From: Cyclostephanos tholiformis
Lineage: Eukaryota; Bacillariophyta; Thalassiosirophyceae; Thalassiosirales; Thalassiosiraceae
Direction of reading: 5' to 3'
DNA: 21,212 nt
Assembly (NCBI GenBank): GCA_036939975.1
Contig: JALLPB010000170.1
Location: forward strand, 1-21,212
The notes under the pieces were generated by a model. The model worked only from the letters and a program-made list of their open reading frames with translations. It was not told the origin of the DNA and did not search any database. This document shows, one piece after another, positions 1-9,767 of the stretch (positions are counted from its first letter, which is position 1; each line of letters starts with the position of its first letter). A program made the translations under genes and the position numbers.

Positions 1-650
1 GAGTCACTTTAGACTTACACCGGTAGTGACTGGCCTGCCGACACAGGGATTTGAAGCGCCAGCATTCTTGGAACACCCCTAGTGGTCATTTTATTCACTG
101 GTGGGATTCTCTGGAATGCGGAGGACGGTCGTCAAATAACTGTTGCAAGAAAAGCCTAATTAGGCTTTTTACCCGGCCGAAAACCCATACTGTAGTCAAA
201 AATATGAAAATGAGGAGATGATCAGAAAAATCAAGATTTGTCCATAATAATTCATAGCTTATGGGCATTTCTCTCTGGGACATGAGAAGATGACATGAAA
301 TAGGTATGATCAGACATAAGTAGGTAAAATTACCTACTGGTAAGCCATTAGCAGACTTGATGTCCCATTTAGCAACAACAATGTCCCAGTTAGCATAAAA
401 AATGCCCCATGTAGCGCCATCTGAAGAAGATATGGGACATGGTGCTACTTCTTATGAGTGATCATTGTGGTACAAGCAACGCACTCATCGGGGTCGATAG
501 TGCTTCGACAATGATCGGGGAGATGCTTCAATATGTCGGGATGTGTCGGGATGGGGCTGTTGATGTCATGTTATATGAAGTCCCCGGATTACTTTTGGTG
601 AACTGTGCCATGGACAACGACAGCACCAGATGATGATGACGAGGACAAGG
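1..650. other. Gene-poor stretch with small palindromes
   Basis: I see no convincing gene here. Two short palindromes stand out: a perfect 20-bp one at 150-169 (AAAAGCCTAATTAGGCTTTT) and a pair of 8-bp arms at 320-327 and 330-337 (GTAGGTAA / TTACCTAC). Three imperfect 21-bp tandem units follow at 361-423. Together with the transposase fragment just downstream, this suggests decayed mobile-element DNA. That origin is an inference; no intact terminal repeats were found. Confidence 0.4.
361..423 (+). repeat. Three imperfect 21-bp tandem repeats
   Basis: Units at 361-381, 382-402 and 403-423 each begin TGYCCCA and continue with a TTAGCA-like core (TGTCCCATTTAGCA, TGTCCCAGTTAGCA, TGCCCCATGTAGCG). 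A related inverted motif, ATGGGACAT, lies just downstream at about 432-440. The array could be a remnant of subterminal repeats from the neighbouring transposon relic. Confidence 0.5.
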
Positions 651-659
651 AAAATGACA

Positions 660-1025
660 CCCCATCATTTACTTTCAACTGCTACATGTCACGGCGGCGG
701 TTCATCGTGATAATGTCCGACAATTTGGGATAAGCTTTGGAAGGTTCGGGATATGATCGCCACCAGGAACAAGCACATGGCAAAGATCTTCCTCGCTACA
801 CGGGTTATTTGCCTGGACGAGTTGATGTCCATCTGGCATAACCGATGGACTTGTCCTGGGTGGGTGTTTTACCCTCGCAAACCCCACCCCTTCGGGAATG
901 AATACCACACCGCATGCTGTGGATTGTCGGGTATTTTGTTTCCGATGGAGTTGGTCAAGGGGAAGGATCACCCAAAGCAAATTAAATAGGGGTGGAGCCA
1001 GCTGTGGATGAGATGGGACTGTCAT
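660..1025 (+). pseudogene. piggyBac-like (DDE_Tnp_1_7) transposase fragment
   Basis: Translated pieces resemble the catalytic core of piggyBac-type transposases as found in algae and oomycetes. Around 684-710 a piece reads YMSRRRF, the usual start of the core. At about 753-989 there is a stretch with LDELMSIWHNR followed by FYPRKPHPFGNEYHTACCG, matching the family order: D/E-rich first catalytic strand, then P-x-KP and a G-x-E-x3-C turn. The two pieces are in different frames with a stop between them, and the open part ends at 987-989. A full transposase would be 500 aa or more, so this is a broken relic. Assignment rests on motif order only. Confidence 0.5.
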
Positions 1026-2068
1026 GTGGATTAGTATGATGTTTCCAAAAATGTGCCTGTGACAAGGCTTCAGTCAGGGCAATCCCTCTTTTTGGCACAA
1101 GAGAACATACATGGAAAGGGTTGTGTAAAAGAACCTTCGTGGGGATTCTTTTGTAGTCATCTGGAAAATCACTGAACTACTATTAGAAAACCCGCACTTT
1201 GACTTAAATATCATCATCAGAGGTTTAATTTGGGACTGTCTCAGTGTCATAATTTCTCCGAAATACCCCACTGGATGTCATGTTGCGTACTAGTAGTGTG
1301 GATGGAACCGAACCGTCCTGAGGGTGGGCTCGGTGAGATGAGATCAAAGAAGTCTTAGTGCTCTGTGCGCTGATATTGGGTGCTGATCATAAAAAAATAT
1401 GGAGCAACCATTGAAGCGAATAGACATCAATATGAGTCAAACCGTTGACAGCGGAATGACATCCTCGAGCGAGCCGATCAGGATCATCTCCACCAAGACG
1501 TATGATGGCGGGTATAGGAATTCGCACGGCTCCAGCGAGAATCGCTTCGATGCATTCTTGCATTACTCGAACCGGGAGACGAGAATGAGGGCGCTGCTCG
1601 GTTGCCGCACTGACACAAATGAAGAGACCGGTCGTCTTGTTGTTCCGTCATCACCAACGAGCGCCTGTTCTAATTTCCCAGTAGTTTGCCGAGAAACAAG
1701 GATCTCTTTCGAGTTGCATCCATCGCTTTTAGTGGGATCAAATCTGTGATGTGTGATGACTCCATTAGAGCCACATGTTCCGAGCCATGGATGAATCTTG
1801 GCCGAAGCTCTTGATGACCATACCAACTGATATCTCAATACTCTGTGCATACGAAATCCTAGTAATTAAATGTCTGAATATTCCCTGCGATACTCAAACA
1901 TTTATGGTAGAGAGAGAGGTAGTGAATGATTACAAAAAAATCGACTGACTTTTTATTCTCTCAAAGATTAACTCGGAACCCATCAAGTTCTCTCACACTG
2001 ACGACATGCAAAGAACTTGGCTCATGTGTAGGGCGCGATGGCTTATCGTTCCTCTCGAGCATATTCTT
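1026..2068. other. Intergenic, no gene recognised
   Basis: An open frame at 1399-1749 (plus, 116 aa, ATG after an A-rich run) has no recognisable domain and overlaps a similar-length antisense frame, so I do not call it a gene. The last ~100 bp before 2069 should be the 3' untranslated region of the enolase gene on the minus strand. No tRNA or repeat was recognised. Confidence 0.4.
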
Positions 2069-4365
2069 TTAGACATTGGCGGTCTCTTGCCCCATCCACG
2101 AGGTAGTTCGAAATCCTTTGCCCGCATACACCGTATTCTCCGCCCCGAGCTCCTCCTCGATCCTGAGAAGCTGGTTGTACTTGGCGAGGCGCTCCGAACG
2201 GCACGGCGCACCCGTCTTGATCTGGCCGGTGCACAATCCCACGGCGAGGTCGGCGATGTATGTATCCTCCGTCTCGCCGCTGCGGTGGCTCGTCATGACG
2301 CCCCATCCCGCCTGCTTCGCTTTCTTCACGGCATCGATGCTCTCGCTGATCGAGCCTATTTGATTAACCTTCAATAGCAGGCAAGTGCACGCCTTCTCGT
2401 CGATGGCACGACCGATCTTGATGGGGTTGGTGACCGTGAGGTCATCACCAACGACCTGGAAGGCCTTGCCGTTCTTGGCGGTGAACTTCGACCAGTTCTC
2501 CCAATCGTCCTCGTCAAAGGGATCCTCTATGGTAACGATGGGATAATCGGCGGCTAGGCTCTGGTAGAGATCGCCGAGCTCCTGCCCCGATATGACGTTT
2601 CCGTCGTACTTGAAGTCTAGGTCGTACTTGTCCTCGTTTTTCACACGGAATTCGGAAGCGGCGACGTCGAGTCCGATGGAACACTTGTCCTCGTACCCCG
2701 ACTTCTTCAGCGCCTCCATGATCAGTTCGCATCCCTCCCGATTGTCGCAGGGAGGAGCGAATCCACCCTCGTCCCCGATGAGGGTGGCATCACCGCCGAA
2801 CTTCGCCTTGATGATCTTGCCAAGCGTGTGATAAACCTCGCACCCGATCTGCATGGCCTCGCTGAAACTGGATGCGCCCGTGGGTATGACGAAGTATTCC
2901 TGAAAAGCGAGCTTATTCCCAGCGTGGGATCCGCCGTTGATGACGTTGAAGCACGGCACGGGCATGGTGTACTTGGCATCGTCGTTGCCGGCGAGCTTGG
3001 CGTAGTGCGCGTATAGCGGGATGCCGTTCGCGGCGGCCCCCGCCTTGGAGCATGCCAGGGAAATCCCGAGGATGGCTGTTTTTTTTGTTTTAGTTTTTTT
3101 GTTTAAGAACGAAAGAGAAAGAGAGAAGAGGAGGTGGATGAATGTTTTTATGTTGTGGAATGACGAAAACGAAACCGCTTGAGATGAGGAGCGGTCGTGT
3201 TGTCGTCATATATCGGTTCATCTTTCCTCCTCCTCTCCCATCCCGACGATGATACAAATTGACGTCCGATCAAGGTATTCCACCCCCCTCCCGTTCTTTC
3301 CACCAATCCCCCCCCCCCCCAAACTCCCCGATGTATAATATATTGTATATATATCATCGAAGAAGAAGAAGGGAAAAAAAAGGGGGGCGAAAAAACTCAC
3401 CGTTGGCGCCCAATTTGCTCTTGTTCGACGTGCCGTCGACGTCGATCATCTTGCCGTCGACGCCGCGTTGATCCGTCGGGTCCATGCCCAATACCGCCGG
3501 TCCGAGTATCGTATTCACGTTATTCACCGCCGTCAACACGCCCTTGCCGAGGTATCGCGATCCGCCGTCGCGCAATTCGCATGCCTCGTACGCTCCGGTG
3601 GATGCCCCGGACGGTACCGATGCGACGAACTTGCCGTCCTCGGTGCAAAGTTCCACCTTATTATTATTATTTTTTTCGATTCATTCAGGCGCGTTTAGGA
3701 ACGCGGGACCCGGAGGGAGGGAGGGCGGGGAGGGGGGCATATTATAGTTAGTGTGTTGGCGATGACGAAAAACGAAAGTAAAAAAAAAGAAGGAATGGGG
3801 AGGACGCATAAAACAATAAAAACAAAACAAAGGGTGGATCGAGTGGGGGGTAGGGGGGGGTGTTCAGGGGATGTTGTACTCGTTCCCCCGAATTCTCACC
3901 TCCACGGTGGGATTGCCCCTGGAATCCAAAATCTCGCGTGCCTTGACGGACTTGATCGTGGCATCGAGGCTCGTAGCGATCGACCTACGAATGTACCTGG
4001 TGGATGGAACGAACGCGGACGTTTCCCCTGCGATGACGATGACGATGATGTCTTATCGAGTGAGAACATTTTTTTTTTTTCGATGTTCGATAGAATAACC
4101 AATTCAGGGTCGACGAGGAAAGACCGATGCGATGTGATATTATGATTGCAATAAGGCGCGCGCACGATATTCACAATATATATATATTATTTTCGTTTCG
4201 CATATCTCCTTCCATCCTACCAAAACACCACACTTAAGAAAGCGACTATCGTCCGAATCCATCCCCCCCTAACCCCCCTCCCCTCCCCCGGGACGAGGCA
4301 AACAAAAAAGTCATCTTACCGAGAGCGAGAGCGACGAGGAATGCGACGAGGTTGAACTTTGCCAT
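2069..4365 (-). CDS. ENO: Enolase, plastid-targeted, four exons
   Basis: Enolase interconverts 2-phosphoglycerate and phosphoenolpyruvate in lower glycolysis. Splicing gives 478 aa from exons 4365-4320, 4027-3900, 3656-3401 and 3075-2069; all introns are GT-AG and all phases agree. Exons 1-2 encode a hydrophobic signal peptide, then [13 protein letters not shown], an ASAFAP-like cleavage motif and basic transit peptide, so plastid import is inferred. The mature enzyme begins near [12 protein letters not shown]. All key residues are visible: loop Ser in GASTG (77), His194, Glu203, metal ligands Asp280, Glu327 and Asp354, Glu246, Lys379, His407 and Lys430. The EWGWC-type insertion of plant and apicomplexan enolases is absent (the protein reads [13 protein letters not shown]). 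It lies head to head with a plastid-type phosphoglycerate mutase, the preceding step. Confidence 0.96.
3308..3320. repeat. C13 homopolymer in enolase intron 3
   Basis: Thirteen consecutive C on the plus strand, inside the 325-bp third intron of enolase (3076-3400). The same intron has a (TA)n-like run near 3339-3354 and an A/G-rich run at 3358-3388. Homopolymers of this kind often vary in length and are prone to sequencing error, but here they lie outside coding sequence. Confidence 0.8.
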
Positions 4366-5028
4366 GATATTGAAAAAAGGAAGTACTTTACTCGAATGGA
4401 CAGTATGGGAAGGTTAATATATCTCTACGAGGGAGGGAGGATCGAGGTGTTGGGAGAGGGACGCTGAATCTCGTTGAGAAGTGCGGTGTTCTTCCTACCT
4501 AGGAGGTAGATGGAGAATTGTGTGCTTGTGTGTATGTTGTGAGAGAGATCTTTTTTGATGTCTCGTGGTCGAGTGAGTCACACTATTGGATTCCTATGTA
4601 CACGTCGTGGATTTTTCATCCTCCCCGTCAAAATAATATCGACCGCCCGTTGCTAGCTGTCAACTCCTCGTGGCAGGGGGGCGAGATGATGATGTCGTCA
4701 CAAGGTTTTTCGGCGTGTGGTGTCGATTACACATAACGATACTAGTACTTAGTTCTTTGTACGATACTCTCTAGTAGAGAGGTGATGGCACTGTCGACAA
4801 AAAGAAGTGAATTTGCATCTCTCCGACGCCCCGCCGCCCACCCCACTTACTCCCCGACCCCGGCCCGCCTGCTCCGTCAAATTAAAAGGGAGAAGATACC
4901 TTCTCTTGAGAGATACACAGATAGAGCTTCAACAATCGTACATTGGTGCAATAATATATGTTATATTATTATATAACACATAATATATTATACATAATCT
5001 CGTCGAAGGAACAACCAACGCCGTCGTG
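4366..5028. promoter_or_regulatory. Shared divergent promoter of enolase and PGM
   Basis: This 663-bp gap separates the two start codons and must hold both promoters unless other elements lie inside the genes. On the enolase side a TATA-like TATATTAA sits at 4421-4414, about 50 nt from the ATG. On the PGM side 4951-4995 is strongly AT-rich, with a small palindrome of arms TGTTATAT (4959-4966) and ATATAACA (4971-4978). No operator could be assigned. Co-regulation of the two genes is an inference from the layout. Confidence 0.6.
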
Positions 5029-6184
5029 ATGATGACGCCATCGTCCCTACCAGTCGTCCTGATGGCAGTCGCCGTCGTCGTTGCCTCCTCCCCCACCGCG
5101 TTCGGATTCGTATCGCCCGTTCCAGCCTCCGTAGGGGTCGTGCCCGATGGCATACGTCCGTCCTTACGGCCACGGTCATCCTCCCCCTCGAAGGCATCAT
5201 CGACCACGACTACGACTACGACTACGACGACGATGCTGAACTCGCACAAGCTCGTTTTGATACGACACGGCGAATCCACGTGGAACGATCTGAACATCTT
5301 CACCGGATGGGCCGATGCGAGTCTCAACGAGAGGGGAATATCGGAGGCATCCCAGGGCGGGAGGTTGCTCAGGGAGGGCGGGTACGTCTTCGACGTGGCG
5401 TACACGAGCGTTTTGAAACGCGCCATCAAGACGTTATGGATCGTATTGGAGGAGCTCGATCTCATGTACATCCCCATCGTGAGTTTTTTTTTATTTTTCT
5501 TTCGGTGGCTTGCTGCTACTTCCTTCCCCCCTTTTTTTTGCACGCCCTCTTCCATCGTTCGCGAGGTGTCTATGTTCACGTCGTCATTCATCATCGATCC
5601 ATTACGCACGAAATCGAAATCGGGTACATATATATATATATATATTATAACAGGTGAACACTTGGCGACTCAACGAACGTCATTACGGCGGACTCCAGGG
5701 CCTCAACAAGCAGGAGACCGTCGACAAGCACGGGAAGGAACAGGTATTGGTCTGGCGTCGCAGTTACGACGTACCCCCCCCGGAATGCGACAAGTCGAGC
5801 GAGTATTATCCCGGTAACGATCCGAGGTACGCGAACGTGGACGCGTCGGACCTGCCACTCGCCGAGAGCCTCAAGACCACCGGCGAGCGATTCATGCCGG
5901 TATGGGAGGACGAGATCGGACCGGCGATAAGGGACGGTAAGAGGGTCATCATCGCCGCCCACGGTAATACGCTTCGCGCGCTCGTTAAGCACCTCGACGA
6001 TATAAGCGAGGACGAGATCACCGGATTGAACATACCCACCGGCGTGCCCTTGGTATACGAGCTCGACGACGACCTCCGTGTCATACCCAACCCGAACGCC
6101 ATCGCTCCGTTGAGGGGCATGTACCTCGGTGATTTGGAGGACGTTAGGGCGAGGATCGCGGGCGTCGCGAATCAGACGAAGTGA
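5029..6184 (+). CDS. PGM: Phosphoglycerate mutase (cofactor-dependent), plastid-targeted
   Basis: The 2,3-bisphosphoglycerate-dependent mutase interconverts 3- and 2-phosphoglycerate. Exons 5029-5478 and 5654-6184 join in phase across a 175-bp GT-AG intron to give 326 aa. The first ATG in frame is 5029 (followed by a second ATG). Residues 1-30 are a hydrophobic signal peptide ending PTAFGFVSP, an ASAFAP-like motif, followed by a Ser/Arg/Pro-rich transit region and a run of ten Thr (59-68). The catalytic domain starts near residue 72: [10 protein letters not shown] with the phosphorylated His80, [24 protein letters not shown], the [13 protein letters not shown] segment with proton-donor Glu158, and [15 protein letters not shown] with His253. 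The length fits a ~250-aa dPGM plus presequence. It is divergent from enolase, the next enzyme of the pathway. Confidence 0.96.
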
Positions 6185-6524
6185 AAGCGAGGGTGTGCGT
6201 GTGTGTGTGAGGGGTGGGGGGGGGGGAGATGCATGATATGGAGGGGGAGAAGATCCGGTCCTTCCGTACCAAATATTATGTATCGTGCACCCTATTCCGG
6301 GTGCCTTGTTAGCAGTCATCCTTGGGGGATGACCCATAATCATTATCTAAGCGACCATGTTCTACATTAGATATCAATGAAGCTAAGCGTATTAAATTAC
6401 TAAATTTTTGTGAGTTTCATGTTCAGAGAATGAACATATCATCGAGAGTGCGTTGAACTTCCAAAGCTTCGCGCATCCTCTTCTTTTCCTTCATGGTCGA
6501 TAAAAATGCGAATTCTCAGTGGTT
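6185..6524. other. Convergent 3' flank between PGM and cyclin
   Basis: This 340-bp gap lies between two convergent genes and presumably holds both 3' untranslated regions. It begins with a GT-rich then G-rich tract (about 6194-6228) and is otherwise unremarkable. No third gene is seen. Confidence 0.5.
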
Positions 6525-8028
6525 TCACAGCGAGGGTAACTCGATGTTGGCGACGGCGCCGTATCTGGCGCTCCTATACTTGTTCCGCACGGCTCGCAAT
6601 TCCGTGGGCATTAAAGATTGCTCGGACAGGATGGCGCGCGCGACCGGCAATATGTCGTCCTCGCTGTACCGCGCGTACTTGTCGAGGGTCGGATTCCACC
6701 CGTTTCGGCCCACGGCCCTCCGCGCGATGAAAACCGAGGCGGCGGCGAGCTGGCTCGGGAGGTAACGAAGCAAGTCGTAGCTAAGGAGCGTGCCATCGAG
6801 GATGAACGACGACAGGCCCACGATCTTCTTGTCCGCCAGGCCGGCCTTCAGGTATCGCACGAGGAAGGCGTGTGCGCTCGGGATGGTGATCTTGTAATCG
6901 AGACTCTTGAGGATGGTCTCTTCCATCGCCAGGATCTCGTACTTCGTGTACGATCCCGCGCATATGTAAACCAGGTCGGGGATCTCCGGCGGGTACACCT
7001 CCTCGTACTTCGTCGCGATCAGGAAGGCCGTCACCCCCAACAGTTGAAGCCGTTGCCTTATCACCCTATCCTTGGCGAGGTAACGATCGATGATGTTCAC
7101 CGTTAGGTGAAGAGTCTCGGGCACGAGCTTGAACTTCAAGTGCACGTCGACCAGCCAATCGATCAATATAGCGCGCATCCGCTCGTTGATAAAATTTTGA
7201 TCGTCCATGTAAGCGGGATTCGTGCACGTGTCAGCCTCCTTGGAACGATAGTGCTCGTACATTTCTTGGACATATGATGAGGCGAGGAGAGGATTTTCCG
7301 AATCAAGTTTATCGATGTCAGTTGCGAGGTCGCAGCACTGATGAGGCGATGGTCCAGCATCTTCTCTCTTCACTGGAGACAAGGACACGGGGGCCACAAT
7401 CGTATTGCTCTTCTCTGCTTGATCCTTAAGCGACTCGGCACCTCCCGTATTCTTTACCATAGCAATCTTGCCCAATTCCTCATGATTCAATAATTCCTCC
7501 TCGTCGACATCGTCGAACTTGATACGATACAATTGCTCCCTGGCATCAAATCCCGTAACCACGCCCAGGCGTAGCTTACCATGTTCAATACCGCCTTCGA
7601 CGATAATCTTATCGACAATCTTGGACACTGCGGTGCCAACGGCGTAAGTGCTGCTTATTTTCGCACGCCGAGATGGCTTGTGCACGGAATTCTCACCCAA
7701 ATCTTGGGTCCACTTCCGCTTGATGAAGCTCCTCGATGCCTCGCGACCATGCTCCCTGTTCACCTTATTCCCCTCCCGGTGAGCCAAGTCACCCTGAAAA
7801 ACGACGATGGGGGGCATTAGGCATGGAACTGTATGAAACACTGCAGAATGCGCTGCCTCTCGTAATATTTCGACTCACCAATGCCTGGCGCGCCGTACCC
7901 TTTAGTAGCCCTTCGGCGTATACTTTGTCCTTTGCAGTCCTCTGCAGATGATGACGTCCGCCAATCACAGACTTTTTCTCCGCGACGGAAGCGCCGGCTT
8001 CGGCGTTTTTCCGCGATCTTAGTCGCAT
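6525..8028 (-). CDS. CYCB: B-type mitotic cyclin with internal Tudor-like domain
   Basis: Mitotic cyclins activate CDK1 and are destroyed through APC/C. Exons 8028-7879 and 7793-6525 (85-bp intron) give 472 aa; the start is the first in-frame ATG, after an upstream stop at 8091-8089. Spliced residues 47-54 read RQALGDLA, matching the cyclin B destruction box (RxALGxI). Residues ~101-158 form a Tudor-like module (VGTAVSK, then GVVTGFDAREQLYRIKFDDVDEEEL), a fold common in stramenopile chromatin proteins. The cyclin N box follows with MRAILIDWLVDVHLKFKLVPETLHL (about 256-280) and TKYEEVYPPEI (311-321), then the C-terminal fold with SAHAFLVRYLKA and LPSQLAAASVFIARRA. A Tudor-like domain inside a cyclin is not a standard architecture; the cyclin call is firm, the Tudor call is by pattern. 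Confidence 0.93.
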
Positions 8029-8890
8029 TTGGATGGCTTGATCTCTTGGATTGACTCTTGCAGCTTTAACTTTATGCACTCCACAACGTCATGGTGCACT
8101 GAGGAGATGTGCGTTGTTTGGATTGGGTGCGGAGTTGTGCAGTGTAAAAGTGTATGTTGTTGTAATCAGGCGGGCAGCAACGGTCTTTTTCGGATCGTAC
8201 GGCTTTTTTTTCAAAAACGGAAAACTTTCATCATCTGAAACGTTCAAAATCCTCTGAATCGGAGTTTTTTCGTTTTTTTTCGACGAAAACTCCAAGGTTC
8301 GAAATCGTGTTTGAATCAAGCGGGAAGACTCCCGCTTCATTCAAACACTTTATATTTATTCCTTCGTATGAAGCGGACTTAACGCCTAATTGATTATAGC
8401 GTTTTTAGTCGATAAGTTGTTTGTGCGTAACGAGAAAAAAAAATACGTACGATACCTTACTACCTATCTACCTATTATTATTACTACGTCTACCTATTAT
8501 TATATATTATTACTTACGATGCCTCACAACAACAGACATCATGTCCTCACTCACCACAGGTCTCCCGCCTTTACACCAGCACCCGTGCTGGATGGAGCAA
8601 AAGAAGATATTATGTCTGTGTGCAGTAGACGGAGAGTCATTCCACGACCATATCAATGAGAACATCCCGACCATTCTTCTAATCTTAACCATTTTATTTC
8701 AGTGGGACGTTTGCGAAAATCTTCATCGTCTTCTGTCTCCACCCTTCGCTCGTAAATGTCTCTCATGCGACTTTCTTGATGGACGCACGATCGACTATAA
8801 ACGTACGTCAATACGATCCACATTAGCTCCGACGCTATACCAGCTAATCGGTGAACAAAAACTAACGAATAGGCAAATAATATATCAATC
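8029..8890. other. Intergenic region between cyclin and CMC4-like gene
   Basis: This should contain the divergent promoters of the cyclin (minus) and the CMC4-like gene (plus). It holds a strong hairpin at 8307-8348 and a weaker one from GGAGTTTT (8260-8267) to AAAACTCC (8286-8293). An open frame at 8421-9134 overlaps the CMC4-like gene in another frame. A branch-site and acceptor-like sequence (TTAACC ... TTTCAG) ends at 8701, so an upstream exon or 5'-UTR intron is possible, but I could not pair it with a donor. No other gene is supported. Confidence 0.4.
8307..8348. repeat. 19-bp inverted repeat, 4-nt loop
   Basis: The left arm 8307-8325 starts GTGTTTGAATCAAGCGGGA and the right arm 8330-8348 is its reverse complement with one mismatch; the loop is AGAC. 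It lies 279 bp upstream of the cyclin ATG. It could be a MITE fragment, a transcribed hairpin or a terminator-like structure. It lacks the CTACGG termini of the other elements in this window. Confidence 0.75.
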
Positions 8891-9175
8891 ATGGTATTCG
8901 TGTACACGGGCAAAGGCCGGCGTCAGGCTCAACGCGACGACGCGCCGCCGGAACAAAAATTATGCGCCAAGCAGGCCTGCGCGATACAGTGGTGTTTGGC
9001 GAAGCGAGATCACAAGGAAGATTTGTGTCGGGCATTTATCGACGACTGGCAGGCTTGTTGCGATAAGGTTCGGGCGGGAACGGTCGCGATGGAGGGGGGG
9101 GGGGGAAGGAACAATGAAGGCGAAGGAAGATTAATGGCACAGGGTGGCGGTGATGAGAACGAGGCCGCTTCGTGA
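8891..9175 (+). CDS. CMC4: CMC4-like twin CX9C mitochondrial protein
   Basis: Small twin-CX9C proteins are imported into the mitochondrial intermembrane space through the Mia40/Erv1 disulfide relay and often help cytochrome c oxidase assembly. This 94-aa protein has C25-x9-C35 and C46-x9-C56 plus extra cysteines at 30 and 57. That pattern, with KQACAIQWCL and a paired CC at the end, matches the CMC4/p8-MTCP1 subgroup. The conserved part ends near residue 61, in line with the ~70-aa family size. The remaining 33 residues are a Gly/Glu/Asn-rich tail encoded partly by a G12 run (about 9094-9105), so a length error there could change the C terminus without touching the domain. The ATG at 8891 is the only sensible start. 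Confidence 0.8.
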   Translation: MVFVYTGKGRRQAQRDDAPPEQKLCAKQACAIQWCLAKRDHKEDLCRAFIDDWQACCDKVRAGTVAMEGGGGRNNEGEGRLMAQGGGDENEAAS

Positions 9176-9767
9176 GTGATGTGAGCGGCACGCGTTTTTG
9201 GCCGAAGCGCTGTCCGAGAAACGACGACGGGAAGGAGATGTTGATCGATGGCATAAAATAAATGCTTATCGTCGTCTTTACTACAAGGACAAAAATTCGT
9301 CAAAATGCAAACGAAGGCAATATCATATCAGGGATAACGACGAACTGTGTCATGCGGTGTGTCCAGAACAGTGGGGAATTAATGGATGGAAGCTTACAAC
9401 TGCCGACAAATAATAGTTTGCATGGTGGATACAGTGTTGACCTGGATGATGATGCCTTCTGAGTTGGGACATGGAACGTAGTAATTTTAGCTTGTAATCC
9501 TACTACCTGCTTCGAAAGCGGCAGTTATTTTAGGTCATAAAAGCTTCCGTCGTCGTACTAATCGGCTTCAAAAATGATTCGATGGTTTTGAAATAGCACA
9601 TTTCTTAGTCCACTCTTTGACCAGAAAGACGACAACTAAATGCAAGGCGGTGAATTTGATCTGAACGTCTTGACTTGATGAGGAAAAGCGCGGGTGGACG
9701 CCTCTGGTAAGTAAGACACAAAAAGCGTAAATATACTAGAGTGGAAGGCTCGCAATAATCTATTTCA
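9176..9767. other. Convergent intergenic region
   Basis: This 592-bp gap lies between the 3' ends of the CMC4-like gene and the Rieske oxygenase gene. An open frame at 9198-9413 (71 aa) has no recognisable domain and no supporting context. No repeats or RNA genes were recognised. Confidence 0.4.

Noticed and set aside
1399..1749. 116-aa plus-strand frame
   Set aside because: No domain, no intron context, and a competing antisense frame of similar length; not enough to call a gene.
3308..3320. C13 run as a G-quadruplex regulator
   Set aside because: A lone homopolymer inside an intron with other simple tracts; it lacks separated G-runs and has no functional support.
5026..5028. GTG at 5026 as start of phosphoglycerate mutase
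   Set aside because: Eukaryotic genes use ATG; ATG at 5029 follows at once and the signal peptide fits.
8077..8079. GTG at 8079 as start of the cyclin
   Set aside because: Not an ATG; the first in-frame ATG is 8028-8026 and an upstream in-frame stop lies at 8091-8089.
8421..9134. 237-aa plus-strand frame overlapping the CMC4-like gene
   Set aside because: Its second half is a shifted reading of the twin-CX9C gene; the first half has no recognisable domain.
9198..9413. 71-aa frame after the CMC4-like gene
   Set aside because: Charged low-information sequence with no family signature; probably 3' UTR or intergenic.
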